Source: Nocardioides zeae (lineage in GTDB: Bacteria > Actinomycetota > Actinomycetes > Propionibacteriales > Nocardioidaceae). From it: a stretch of DNA of 64,000 bases. Every line of letters starts with the position of its first letter. Positions within the stretch are counted from its first letter, which is position 1. The stretch is from positions 186,001 through 250,000 of the forward strand of contig NZ_JAUTAN010000001.1 of assembly GCF_030818655.1 (NCBI RefSeq), written 5' to 3'. Below, piece after piece: positions 1-8,408 of this stretch. Below the pieces are notes generated by a model. The model had not been told where the DNA came from, searched no databases, and was given only the letters and a program-made list of their open reading frames with translations. Both the position numbers and the translations under genes were made by a program.

Positions 1-261
1 ATTAAGATTGCCGTTGAATCTAACCCTCCTACGCTCACCTTCGAAGATAATGGACGCGGGGTGTCGGCAGTTAATAGAGATAAGATCTTTCAGCCATTCT
101 TCTCGCTCAAGGACACAAAGAGGAGGAGGGGGCTTGGTTTATTCATCGCCCGCGATGCTGCCGAGTACAACGGCGGTTCGTTGGAACTCTCGGAGGTCAA
201 GAATTCTGAGACTGGGCGCCATCACAGATTCGTACTCACGCTACCTGGTGGTGATCGATGA
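1..261 (+). CDS. GHKL ATPase / histidine-kinase catalytic domain, C-terminal fragment
   Basis: The gene enters from the left edge and only its last 86 codons are visible. They show the ATP-binding (CA) domain of a GHKL ATPase: a G1-type DNGRGV box, an F-box-like FQPFFS and a G2 box GLGLFIA. This fits either a sensor histidine kinase or an Hsp90-like ATPase; the missing N-terminus would decide. Its stop overlaps the ATG of the next gene by 4 nt (ATGA at 258-261), so the two products are probably made in fixed proportion and act together. Base composition is visibly less GC-rich than in genes to the right, suggesting acquisition by transfer. Confidence 0.8.
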   Translation: MKIAVESNPPTLTFEDNGRGVSAVNRDKIFQPFFSLKDTKRRRGLGLFIARDAAEYNGGSLELSEVKNSETGRHHRFVLTLPGGDR

Positions 262-2231
262 CGCTCGTGAATCAACTGCGAACATCTGGCATAGAAAAAG
301 CGCTGATAGTAGACGACGTGTTCGACAGGGTGCCAACGGCGTCTGATCTACGTGACGGGCCGTGGTCGACGTTCTTCGATGATCTGACAGATGAGGATGA
401 CCGCCTATTGCGCGAGTTGTATCCCCAGTTTGCAGACGATGCCCACGATCCAGAAGCCCAGGACGAGTTCGTCAAGTTGGTGTGGTTGGAACGAGAGAGG
501 TTGCAGAAGGATAACTGGGAGCAGCTTTTTCGTTCATACCTAGAGATCCAGGCTGGTGACCAGGAGTACGTCGATGCGCTCAAGTCGCAGTTGGAGACTT
601 GGGGCCTGACGGTGGAGCAGCGCGGGCGGGACTTCGAGACGGCGGTCAGTGATGCTGACTTGGTGGTCATTGACCTCTACCTTGGTGCTAGTCAAGATGA
701 AGAATCGTTCGAGCGGTCCCAGAGTTTGCTTCGGAACGCGGTCACGGCTCGGCATGAGCGACCGCCGTTGGTATTGCTCATGTCGCGAAGCGGGCGCCTG
801 GAGTCCAAGAAGGACGACTTTCGCGACAGTGTAGGACTCGTAGACTCCGGTTTTAGAATCATTGAGAAGTCGGACATTGAGTCAACTCGTCTCGAGACAC
901 AGTTGGAACGGCTCGCTGTCAATTCCGAGGATACGCTGAAACTATCGCGGTTTCTATTCGAACTTGATTCCGGGATTCGCGACGCTGCCGACGAGGCAAT
1001 AAGGTTGATGCGCAAAATCCGGCTATCGGACATCGGCCAAGTTCAGCAGCTCCTACTGGATGCAGAGGGTCAACCGGTCGGCAGTTACTTGGTCGACGTT
1101 TTCGACCGAGTTTTGCAATATGAGTTGGAGCGGCAGACGGGAATCATCGACGCAGCGGTTGCGATGAATGACTTTGCCACTGCAGAGCACCCTCCGCCGT
1201 ATGTTGCTGGATCTACCGATTTGCAGCAGATCGTGGCGAGGACGCTAGCTCAGCACGTGAAGAGGTTGGAACTCCCAGGCTCGAAAAGCTCGCAGGTGGC
1301 TTTCGGTGACCTCCTCATTCCAAGCAAGAGCGCAGACCAGATCGATGCGGGCGGTGTCTTAGGTGATATCGTCGATCAAGACGTGCTTTTGGTAGTGACG
1401 CCGGCCTGTGATCTGCAACGCGACGACGTCCCACGAATCCTCCTGCTTGCGGGAGAGATTGTAAGCTTGGACCGCAGTACCTGGAAGTACACGAGTGGCG
1501 CGCGAACCGCAGCTGTGCGGATCAACGGCGAACTCGTGGGCGTGACGTGGTCAGTGAAACACCTCGAGAGCATTTCACGCCGACGCCTGGATGAGGCACT
1601 GGGCTCGGGCGCGCTTTCTATTGTGGCGCGACTGCGGGAGGCGCATGTCCTCGAACTGCAGCAAAAGGTTTTGGCTGATTTGGGTCGAGTCGGACAGATG
1701 TCCAACCTGCCTGCGACGTTCGCGGTTGAGCTAGAGGCATACTACGTGCAGGCTTCGGACTCAGCTGCTTTGCTGCCAGCGGCGAGTCTCGGGGATGGGG
1801 CGGTGTGTTTTGTCGGGCGAGACGATCGGGGGAACTCCCGCATGAGACTGGTTCTCACCGAGAATCAGTGCGATGACTTACAGGCTGCGGTGGACGACCT
1901 GACTGCCGATGATGTATCGCGGCATGTGCGGCGGTCGCTCGAAACTCTCAAAGGTGGCTCTCTGCGGAGGGCCATCTTTGCCGGTATCGAGCTCGGGAAT
2001 GCGATCGACCTGAAGTTCCGTTCGGTCGGGTCGGTAGCCGATAACGTTGGAAAAGCAGTGCCTTTGGGCGTTGTTGCCTGGAACCAGGCGATTCCGGACG
2101 ACGGTTCGGCGTTCGGTGATCACAAGGGGTGCTGCCTAGTTCTGGTGGTTCGCAATCTGGAGTCAGATCGCGCGGTGTCGAGTCGCGAGGCGGCTGGCCT
2201 TGCCGTTCCGGACGACGAGATCTCCAACTGA
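258..2231 (+). CDS. Large protein with N-terminal receiver-like domain, coupled to GHKL ATPase
   Basis: A 657-aa protein. Its first 210 residues read like a response-regulator receiver: an acidic pair in LIVDD (Asp19/Asp20), a likely phospho-acceptor Asp140 in VVIDLYLG, Ser177/Ser179 in LLMSRS at the Thr/Ser position, and Lys205 in EKSD. Between the acidic pocket and Asp140 there is about 100 extra residues, unusual for a receiver. The remaining 450 residues contain no DNA-binding domain I recognise; a conserved-looking TPACDLQR motif sits near residues 382-389. With the upstream ATPase it resembles a two-component pair of the kind found in accessory or conflict islands, but the output activity is unknown. 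The GC content is low for this genome. Confidence 0.7.
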   Translation: MTLVNQLRTSGIEKALIVDDVFDRVPTASDLRDGPWSTFFDDLTDEDDRLLRELYPQFADDAHDPEAQDEFVKLVWLERERLQKDNWEQLFRSYLEIQAGDQEYVDALKSQLETWGLTVEQRGRDFETAVSDADLVVIDLYLGASQDEESFERSQSLLRNAVTARHERPPLVLLMSRSGRLESKKDDFRDSVGLVDSGFRIIEKSDIESTRLETQLERLAVNSEDTLKLSRFLFELDSGIRDAADEAIRLMRKIRLSDIGQVQQLLLDAEGQPVGSYLVDVFDRVLQYELERQTGIIDAAVAMNDFATAEHPPPYVAGSTDLQQIVARTLAQHVKRLELPGSKSSQVAFGDLLIPSKSADQIDAGGVLGDIVDQDVLLVVTPACDLQRDDVPRILLLAGEIVSLDRSTWKYTSGARTAAVRINGELVGVTWSVKHLESISRRRLDEALGSGALSIVARLREAHVLELQQKVLADLGRVGQMSNLPATFAVELEAYYVQASDSAALLPAASLGDGAVCFVGRDDRGNSRMRLVLTENQCDDLQAAVDDLTADDVSRHVRRSLETLKGGSLRRAIFAGIELGNAIDLKFRSVGSVADNVGKAVPLGVVAWNQAIPDDGSAFGDHKGCCLVLVVRNLESDRAVSSREAAGLAVPDDEISN

Positions 2232-2385
2232 GCGTGTCTGTTGTGGCCAGGTTGACCGATCCTCGGGGCGGTACCCTGCTGTTATCTTGGGTTCTCGACC
2301 TCGCCTCCGACTACGGCGTTGATGGGGATGCACCTTTTCGGGCGAAGCAAGGTCAAGAAGAACCTGCTCTGGAAGTATGCGCAGA

Positions 2386-2832
2386 TCAAGCAGAGGACAC
2401 GTCTCGGCCGTGAGTATCGCGAGCCCGCACACCCCTCGCTTTGATGTGGCGCTGCACGGTGCGTGGCGCAAAGCCAAGCTGTCTGCCGACGGCAGCCATA
2501 GAGAGGCCGGTTCGGTAGAGACGGATCATCTGGTCGATGTCCTGCTCAGTGGGGCTCTGGAAGCGGGTGGCAATTCCCTGCCGCTTCAGGTGCGCCGAGA
2601 CGGTGCGGCGGTCGATGCCGAACTGGGCCGCCAGTTCGTAGACAGTGGCACCCGATTGGTAGCTATCGACCAGGCGAGCGACCTGGTCTGCACCGAGCTG
2701 GATGGCACGCTTCGCTTGCCTGCGCTGCGTCGTAACGGGGGTCGCGCAACTGAGGTCAAGGTTGCGGTAGGCCCTGATGGCTCGCTCGAGTGGAGGTGGG
2801 GTCGGGTTGGACAACCATCCCGCGAGGACCAC
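2386..2832 (-). CDS. Tandem helix-turn-helix protein, possibly a mobile-element remnant
   Basis: The reading frame is open from 2904 down to 2386, but its first part runs through a 19-bp hairpin, so the true start is probably the GTG at 2832 or TTG at 2814; neither has a convincing ribosome site. The protein carries two similar HTH units: one ending [13 protein letters not shown] and one ending [13 protein letters not shown]. This layout is seen in DNA-binding proteins that accompany serine recombinases and in recombinase C-termini. No catalytic recombinase domain is present nearby. It lies on the boundary between the low-GC left edge and normal-GC sequence, consistent with a fragment left by a mobile element. 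Confidence 0.45.
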   Translation of the reverse strand: MVLAGWLSNPTPPPLERAIRAYRNLDLSCATPVTTQRRQAKRAIQLGADQVARLVDSYQSGATVYELAAQFGIDRRTVSAHLKRQGIATRFQSPTEQDIDQMIRLYRTGLSMAAVGRQLGFAPRTVQRHIKARGVRARDTHGRDVSSA

Positions 2833-2844
2833 AGCAGCCCTCTG

Positions 2845-2884
2845 ACACGACCGCCCGCCCGGGTTCCCGGGCGGGCGGTCGTGT
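2845..2884 (-). terminator. Perfect 19-bp hairpin after the LuxR-type regulator
   Basis: Arms 2845-2863 and 2866-2884 are perfectly complementary (19 bp) with a 2-nt centre, GC-rich, about 35 nt past the stop of the response-regulator gene read leftwards. There is no U-tract, which is common for actinobacterial terminators. It also separates the island edge from the core genes. Confidence 0.7.
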
Positions 2885-2918
2885 GTTCTGGAGCCGGGTC
2901 GCATCTATCGGTCTCTCC

Positions 2919-3563
2919 TCAGGAGATGCCGGCGCGGATGGCGAGGATGGCCGCCTGCGTCCGGTCACGGCTCGACGTCTTGGAGAGCACGCTGGTGAGG
3001 TGAGTCTTCACGGTGTGCTCGGAGAGGGTCAGGTGCTCGGCGATCTCCTGGTTGCTGAGGCCCTTGCCGACCAGCGCGAGGATCTCCTGCTCGCGGGGCG
3101 TCAGGCGAAATGCCTGCAGTTGGACGGGATTCGGTGAAGGGAGCGCGCGCGCCTTGGCGAGGACAGCCCGGGTGACCTCCGGCGCCAGGACCGAGCGACC
3201 CTGGGCGACCTCTCGCACTGCCTGGACGAGCGTCGCCCTGCTGCTCCTCTTCAGCACGTATCCGTCGGCGCCGGCGGTGACCGCGTCGACGACCAGGGTG
3301 TCGCGGTCGAAGGTGGTCACGACGAGGACGGCCGGGCGACGGGGGCGGCGCGCCAGCTCGGCGAGTGTGGCGATCCCGTCCAGGACGGGCATGCGCAGGT
3401 CGAGCAACACCACGTCGATGCCTGCCCCGGCGTCCCATGCCTGCAGGAACTCCCAGCCGTTGGCGGCCTCGCAGACGACCTCGAGGTCGGGCTCGGCTCC
3501 GAGGATGAGGGAAAGCCCTTCTCGGACGAGGTCCTGGTCGTCGACGATGGCGATGCGGGTCAC
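2919..3563 (-). CDS. NarL/LuxR-family response regulator
   Basis: A 214-aa two-domain response regulator. The receiver has the acidic pair in IVDDQD, a phospho-acceptor Asp in LLDLRMP, Thr in TTFD and Lys in VLKRS. The C-terminal LuxR-type HTH has LTPREQEILALVGKGLSNQE and the recognition helix region SEHTVKTH. The GTG start at 3563 overlaps the kinase stop (GTGA), so kinase and regulator are translationally coupled. The target is unknown; the nearest candidate is the divergent membrane-lipid gene pair beginning at 4899, with a palindrome in the shared promoter region. Confidence 0.93.
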   Translation of the reverse strand: MTRIAIVDDQDLVREGLSLILGAEPDLEVVCEAANGWEFLQAWDAGAGIDVVLLDLRMPVLDGIATLAELARRPRRPAVLVVTTFDRDTLVVDAVTAGADGYVLKRSSRATLVQAVREVAQGRSVLAPEVTRAVLAKARALPSPNPVQLQAFRLTPREQEILALVGKGLSNQEIAEHLTLSEHTVKTHLTSVLSKTSSRDRTQAAILAIRAGIS

Positions 3564-4783
3564 CGGGCGCTCCTCGGGAGGCGCACGTCGACGAGCGTGC
3601 CGACCCGCTGACCGGAGCTGAAGGTGGCGCGTCCGCCGAGCTGCTCGGCGCGCTCGCGGATGCCGCGGAGTCCGTTGCGGCGCTGCAGCTGGTCCGGCAG
3701 CCCCACGCCGTCGTCCTCGATCTCGACCAGCACGTGGGCGTCGACGTCGTGCACCCGCACCCTGACGTGCCCGGCTCCCGCGTGACGCATGACGTTGGTC
3801 AGTGCCTCCTGGGCGATGCGGTAGATGGCCGTGACGACGTCGGGATCCTCCGTGACGGTGGTGATCTCGACGTCCACCTGGACGCCGCCGGCGCGAAGAG
3901 GTGATGCGAGGGCGGAGTCGATCTGGTTCAGGTCGATCGGTTGTCGAGGGGGGGCCGGCGGGTTCACTTCGGACGCGTCGCGGAGGTCGAAGAGCACGGC
4001 GTCGAGCTCCGTGAGTGCCTGGCGTCCGAGATCCGCGATGGCGACGAGCGAGGTCTCGGCGTTCCGCACCTGACCCGCTTCGGCCTGGACGACGATCGCG
4101 CTGACGTGGTGACCGAGGGAGTCGTGCAGCTCTCGTGCGAGGTCGCTGCGCCTCTGCAGGTCGCGCTGCCGTGCTTCGTTGGCTCGTGCCTGACGTTCGA
4201 GCTCCCGCGACCGAGCGTCGAGGTCGCGCAGCGCGCCGACGAGCTTCCGTGCGGGGGCGATGAGCAGCACCAGGAGCGTCGCCGCTCCGATCGGCACCAG
4301 CGTTGCCGCGGGCTTCGCTTCGGGAAGCACCCCGGCCACCGCCGCGCCGAGTGCACCGGCGATGCACGCGAGGACCGGAGCGGTACGTCGGGTGCCCCGG
4401 GTCTCGTCAGCCGATGAGAGCACCAACAGCGCTGTGGCTGCGGGCCAGAACGAGAAGTACTCGCCACTGGTCATCGCGACGGCCACGCCGCCGCCCAACG
4501 CTGCAGCGGACGCCGACAACAGCCACCACCGCCGGAGGAGGAGGGCCGCCGTGGCGGAGAGGGCCACGATCGCCATGCCGCTGACCTGCACGGGCCCCGG
4601 ACCGTTGAGCGACACGACGTACAGGGACACCACGGAGATCGCGAGTGCCCCAGCGGGCAGGGCCAGTCGTCCACCGACCGACCATCGAGCGGGGACCTCG
4701 TGTCCTCCCACGGCGTGCATGGATCGCAGTCTGGCGGAACGGACCTGCTGACGGAGCCCCGCGCGGCTGGTGGGCGTCGTCAT
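3560..4783 (-). CDS. DesK/NarL-type sensor histidine kinase
   Basis: A 407-aa membrane kinase. Several hydrophobic segments occupy roughly residues 40-190, followed by a coiled-coil-like linker, a HisKA_3 dimerisation helix with the phospho-acceptor motif ELHDSLGHH (about residue 220), and an ATPase domain with EALTNVMRHA and IEDDGVGLP. There is no sizeable extracellular sensor, which fits kinases that sense the membrane itself. I take the ATG at 4783 (MTTPTSRAG) rather than the upstream open frame, because the upstream frame crosses the divergent promoter and a perfect inverted repeat. It forms an operon with the LuxR-type regulator. Confidence 0.92.
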   Translation of the reverse strand: MTTPTSRAGLRQQVRSARLRSMHAVGGHEVPARWSVGGRLALPAGALAISVVSLYVVSLNGPGPVQVSGMAIVALSATAALLLRRWWLLSASAAALGGGVAVAMTSGEYFSFWPAATALLVLSSADETRGTRRTAPVLACIAGALGAAVAGVLPEAKPAATLVPIGAATLLVLLIAPARKLVGALRDLDARSRELERQARANEARQRDLQRRSDLARELHDSLGHHVSAIVVQAEAGQVRNAETSLVAIADLGRQALTELDAVLFDLRDASEVNPPAPPRQPIDLNQIDSALASPLRAGGVQVDVEITTVTEDPDVVTAIYRIAQEALTNVMRHAGAGHVRVRVHDVDAHVLVEIEDDGVGLPDQLQRRNGLRGIRERAEQLGGRATFSSGQRVGTLVDVRLPRSAR

Positions 4784-4788
4784 CTGTC

Positions 4789-4816
4789 GGGATCTGGTAC
4801 CGAGGTACCAGATCCC
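4789..4816. promoter_or_regulatory. 13-bp perfect inverted repeat in divergent promoter region
   Basis: GGGATCTGGTACC (4789-4801), a 2-nt centre, then its exact reverse complement (4804-4816). It lies 6 bp upstream of the kinase ATG and 83 bp upstream of the CDP-alcohol transferase start. It could be an operator shared by both transcription units or a hairpin in the kinase mRNA leader. Confidence 0.6.
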
Positions 4817-4898
4817 GGCTCGCTCTACGACCAGCTGGGTCCCAGAGATCAGACGCGGGTCCCATCCGCGCGAGGTGGCGCCTCGACAGGCTGAGTGC

Positions 4899-5546
4899 AT
4901 GGCCACCTTCCTCGTTCCGCCGATGACCGCACCCTCCGTGAACGTCGACCTGGGACCGCCCCCCAGCGCCTTCCTGTCCGACGGCGTCGCCACGGTCGCC
5001 AACGCCGTGACGCTCGTCCGCACGGTTGCGGCGGTGGCCGTCGCTGCGATCGCCCTCACCCACTCCGAGCCCGTGCTCCTGGTCATCGCCTACGCCGTGT
5101 ACTGGGTCGGGGACATGCTCGACGGCTGGACCGCGCGTCGGCTGCAGCAAGAGACGCGCCTCGGCGCCGTCTTCGACATCATCAGTGACCGCGCGTGCAC
5201 CTCGGTGCTCTGCATCGGGGTGATCGTCGAGTACCCGCAGCTCGCCTTCGTCGTCGTGCCGTTCTTCCTGTCCTTCATGGTGCTGGACACGATCCTGTCG
5301 TTGGCCTTTCTGTGCTGGCCGATTGTCAGCCCCAACTACTTCGCGGCAGTCGACCGCACTGTCTACCGGCTGAACTGGTCGCCCGGGGCCAAGTGCCTCA
5401 ACACAGCCGGCGTCGTGCTGCTTGTCGCGGTCGGAGCGACCTGGGTCGCCCTGGCGCTGGTGGTGGTGCTCATCGGAATGAAGAGCTGGTCGCTGGCACG
5501 GGTGCAGTCGATGCTTCGGGCAGCCGGAGCAGGTGGACCTTCTTGA
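4899..5546 (+). CDS. CDP-alcohol phosphatidyltransferase family protein
   Basis: A 215-aa integral membrane enzyme. It carries the full family signature D(x2)DG(x2)AR(x8)G(x3)D(x3)D, spread over GDMLDGWTARR, then G-AVF-D-IIS-D (roughly residues 72-98). Enzymes of this family move a phosphatidyl group from CDP-diacylglycerol to an alcohol (glycerol phosphate, inositol phosphate, serine and others); the acceptor here cannot be told from sequence. The ATG at 4899 has a weak AGG upstream; an in-frame ATG at 4923 is an alternative. Its stop overlaps the TTG start of the next membrane gene. Confidence 0.88.
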   Translation: MATFLVPPMTAPSVNVDLGPPPSAFLSDGVATVANAVTLVRTVAAVAVAAIALTHSEPVLLVIAYAVYWVGDMLDGWTARRLQQETRLGAVFDIISDRACTSVLCIGVIVEYPQLAFVVVPFFLSFMVLDTILSLAFLCWPIVSPNYFAAVDRTVYRLNWSPGAKCLNTAGVVLLVAVGATWVALALVVVLIGMKSWSLARVQSMLRAAGAGGPS

Positions 5547-6010
5547 GCGCGGTCATCGCCGTCCTGGTCGGCCTCACCGTCGGTGTCAGCTCCGCGCTGC
5601 TGCCGCTGGTCAACGCCGAGGTCTACGCCGCAGCCGCCACAGCTCGCCATCCCTGGGCGGTCATTCTCGTCGTCGTTGCGCTGGCCGTCGGACAGACCGG
5701 GGGCAAGGTGCTCCTGTTCGAGGCAGCACGGCGTGGCACCAGGCGGTTCAGAGCAGGCCCCCGACTCCAGGCGCTGACATCAGGCACGTGGGCCGACCGT
5801 GTTCAACGCGCTCTGTCCGAGCGGCGCACCGCACGCCCGCTCGTGCTCACCTCAGCCGCGATCGGACTGCCCCCGTTGGCTCTCGTGACTGTGGCCGCGG
5901 GTGCTGCTGGGCAGCCGGTCCGCGGCTTCGCGGTGCTGTGCTTCATCGGGCGGACCGCTCGATTCAGCGCGATCGCGGTTCCCGTGTTGATCGCCGTCAC
6001 CTCGTCCTGA
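5543..6010 (+). CDS. Small membrane protein, VTT/DedA-like
   Basis: A 155-aa hydrophobic protein with four likely membrane segments. It starts at a TTG that overlaps the preceding stop (TTGA at 5543-5546) and has AGGTGG just upstream. The composition and the pattern of small membrane segments recall VTT-domain (DedA/SNARE-associated) proteins, but I see no diagnostic motif. Translational coupling to a phospholipid synthase suggests a role in envelope lipid handling. Confidence 0.6.
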   Translation: MSAVIAVLVGLTVGVSSALLPLVNAEVYAAAATARHPWAVILVVVALAVGQTGGKVLLFEAARRGTRRFRAGPRLQALTSGTWADRVQRALSERRTARPLVLTSAAIGLPPLALVTVAAGAAGQPVRGFAVLCFIGRTARFSAIAVPVLIAVTSS

Positions 6011-6245
6011 CTCGCCGCGGCCCCGCGCTCCGCGGCGCCGAGCTCATCCACCTCGGCGCCGTGCCTGGTGGACGAGGTCGTGCACGACGAGGTCGTGTCG
6101 ACGACCGCGCCGATCGGCGTGGACTTCAGCAACGCCCCGCACACCTGAAGGTTGAACGTTAGAGTTTCGCGCAGTGGTGCTGCTCGACCCGCCCGTCAAG
6201 CAACGGCGTTCTCGGGGTGACCAGCTCGTCAACAGAGGGGGCACC

Positions 6246-6989
6246 GTGTCCGGTGTCGACAGCACGACCAGCGACGCGATCACGTCGCCGCAACGTCTCG
6301 CCGACCTGGAGTCGTCAGGACTGCTCGACTCGCCCGTCGTCGAGGCCCTGGACGCCCTCACGGACGTGGCGCGCACCGCCCTGGGCGCCGACGCCACGGC
6401 GATGGTCACGGCGATCACCGCAGACCGGCAGATCGTCGTGAGCATGGCCGATGCGGATCCAGCGCGGGAGCAGCCCGACCCGGTTCCGCTCTCGGACTCG
6501 CTGTGCAAGCACGTCGTCATGACGGGGGAGCCCTACGTCGACGCCGACGTCGCCGCCGGTGCGGGCGACCCCGGCAAGTGGAGCCGCCTGGGCGTCGGTG
6601 CCTACGCGGGATTCCCGCTCCGAGGTCCGCAGGGCACGGTCCTGGGCGCTGTCTGCGTCGTCACGCCGCATCCGCGTGCGTGGACGCCCCTCGACCTCCA
6701 GGTCATGCGCTCGCTGGCCTCGGCGGCAGAGTTCGTCGTGGCGATGCTCGCGATGGCGCGGCACGAACGGCTGGCGCGGCTCAGCGGCGCCGTACCGCTG
6801 GAACCCCTGGCGCGGGTGCAGCACGGGCTGCGGACCCCCCTCACGAGCATCCTCGGGTTCCTCGAGCTGCTCATCGAGGGCAGCGTCGGCGCTGTCACGA
6901 GCGAGCAGCTCACGGCGCTGGAGTGCTGCCACCGGAACGCGCTGGAGCTGCGTGAGGCCGTCGACGTGCTGGCAACCCTCGGCGTCTGA
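6246..6989 (+). CDS. GAF-domain protein with isolated histidine-kinase dimerisation segment
   Basis: A 247-aa protein. Residues 10-170 form a GAF domain of the type found in cyanobacterial-like and actinobacterial sensors (LSDSLCKHVV, AYAGFPLRGPQGTVLGAVCV). The C-terminus has an HisKA-like H-box, VQHGLRTPLTSILGFLELL, and then simply stops, with no ATP-binding domain. It may be a truncated kinase or a regulator that dimerises with or is phosphorylated by another kinase. The GTG at 6246 is chosen because AGAGGGGG lies at ideal distance. The 235 bp before it (6011-6245) show nothing I recognise. Confidence 0.75.
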   Translation: MSGVDSTTSDAITSPQRLADLESSGLLDSPVVEALDALTDVARTALGADATAMVTAITADRQIVVSMADADPAREQPDPVPLSDSLCKHVVMTGEPYVDADVAAGAGDPGKWSRLGVGAYAGFPLRGPQGTVLGAVCVVTPHPRAWTPLDLQVMRSLASAAEFVVAMLAMARHERLARLSGAVPLEPLARVQHGLRTPLTSILGFLELLIEGSVGAVTSEQLTALECCHRNALELREAVDVLATLGV

Positions 6990-7084
6990 GGGGCGCGCGG
7001 GAACGAGGTCTGGACACGGTGGCGTGGCGCGGCCTCGTGTGGTGGGGTTGCCCGGTCCGGTAGCGCTCTCACGTAGGGGGTCTC

Positions 7085-7549
7085 GTGCGCGGTCGACGTC
7101 GCGATGCGGGGCTCGCCCGAGGGGTGGCCGCCGTCGGTGTCGTGATCGCTGCTGCGGTCAGCCCCGGCGCCGTCGATGGTGCGTACGGCGACGACGACGT
7201 CGCCTTCCTGACCGACGTCCAGCAGGGGAGCGGTCTCCTGGTCGTCGTGCCACAGCACCTCCCGCACGGCTATGCCCTCGTGCGGAACGCCAGCGTGACG
7301 AAGATGAACGGCACCTGGACCGTCGAGCTGCGCTTCGCCGCGAGGGCCGAGGGCCCGCCCTTCGTGTCGGTGTGCGCCTCGGACGCGACCGACGTCTACG
7401 AGGCGTGTGCTCGGAGCCCGCAGCGGACCGACCGGGTGGTGAGGTCCGCGGACCGCCACGACACCGTGCTCATCCGGAGTACGGAACCGGCGTCGGCACT
7501 GCCCGTCGAGTGGTCCGCCGTGCGGCTCGTACCGATCCGCGAGCTCTGA
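7085..7549 (+). CDS. Secreted protein of unknown function
   Basis: A 154-aa protein beginning at GTG 7085. A basic N-terminus (RGRRRDAG) is followed by a hydrophobic stretch near residues 12-30, ending around SPGAVDGA, a plausible signal peptide. The mature part has two Cys residues (in SVCASD and YEACAR) that could form a disulfide. I do not recognise the family. Confidence 0.6.
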   Translation: MRGRRRDAGLARGVAAVGVVIAAAVSPGAVDGAYGDDDVAFLTDVQQGSGLLVVVPQHLPHGYALVRNASVTKMNGTWTVELRFAARAEGPPFVSVCASDATDVYEACARSPQRTDRVVRSADRHDTVLIRSTEPASALPVEWSAVRLVPIREL

Positions 7550-7665
7550 GGGCAGCGACCCGGGGCAGGCGCGTCGGTGCCGGGTTCACGCGGGGATGCC
7601 TACGGTGTCGTGGCCGCGCGGAAGGTCGCGCGGCAGTTCGATGCAGCCCAGGTCGAGGAGCACCG

Positions 7666-7854
7666 ATGCCCAGAGCAGCCCGCCTTGCGCTCCACGCTTG
7701 CCTGGTCGTCGTCCTCGGGCTGGTGGGGTACTTCCTGGGCAGGTCGGGCCCGTGGGGGTTCGCGGGTTTCCTGCTCATCATCGGTGCTGTCGTGGTGGCG
7801 GCGATCGTCGGTGCGTCGAAGCGCGCCAAGAGTGAGCAGCCCGACCGGGGATGA
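7666..7854 (+). CDS. Small two-helix membrane protein
   Basis: A 62-aa protein with two hydrophobic helices (about residues 8-24 and 30-50) and a charged tail (KRAKSEQPDR). The ATG at 7666 is preceded by a clear GAGGAG at 7655-7660. Its stop overlaps the next ATG (ATGA at 7851-7854). Function unknown. Confidence 0.65.
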   Translation: MPRAARLALHACLVVVLGLVGYFLGRSGPWGFAGFLLIIGAVVVAAIVGASKRAKSEQPDRG

Positions 7855-8372
7855 GTCCTGACAGCGTCGCGGGTCGGCCCCACCGCGACGGCGGGTCGCC
7901 GTTGCCGTTGCTGCACGGCGCGCTGGCGGGCCTCGTCGGCTTGCCGACCTGGGACGCGCGGATCGGGGTCGGGTCCTTCCTGCAGGTGGAGATCGGGCCA
8001 CCGGCGCCACGCGCCCCGGGCGATCGGCGCGACCACGGCACGTACCACCTCTGGTTCTACGGATGTGGGTGGGAGATCCGCGCGGCCGGTCGCGTGGTCG
8101 CGACCTCCGACGACCCGCGTGAGCAGATGGCGAGCGGCGCAGACATCGTCTCGGGTGCGGCGGTCATCGAGGTACGCCTGGCCGGGCCCGCGATCCAGCT
8201 GGCGCTCGACAACGGCGTCGTCCTGTCCTCGCTGCCGCCGGAGGCGGAGGACAGGCCGCAGGGCGAGCAGGCCGACACCGAGGACGAGATGGCGGAGTGG
8301 ATCCTGTACGCGCCGGGGATCGGCGCGCTGACGGTTAATGCGGACGGTTCCGTCACCACCGCCGGCGGTTGA
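7851..8372 (+). CDS. Conserved-looking cytoplasmic protein, unknown function
   Basis: A 173-aa soluble protein, translationally coupled to the small membrane protein before it. It has a Trp/Gly-rich centre (HLWFYGCGWEIR), a hydrophobic valine/leucine stretch and an acidic segment (EDEMAEWILY). I do not recognise a domain; the coupling suggests it works with the preceding membrane peptide. Confidence 0.6.
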   Translation: MSPDSVAGRPHRDGGSPLPLLHGALAGLVGLPTWDARIGVGSFLQVEIGPPAPRAPGDRRDHGTYHLWFYGCGWEIRAAGRVVATSDDPREQMASGADIVSGAAVIEVRLAGPAIQLALDNGVVLSSLPPEAEDRPQGEQADTEDEMAEWILYAPGIGALTVNADGSVTTAGG

Positions 8373-8408
8373 CCCCTCGGACCGCCCGTCCCTCCAGCCC
8401 GACGGAGC

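Noticed and set aside
2328..2414. A 28-codon frame, MHLFGRSKVKKNLLWKYAQ..., in the left intergenic region
   Set aside because: Short, no ribosome site, no recognised family; kept only as a possible mobile-element scrap.
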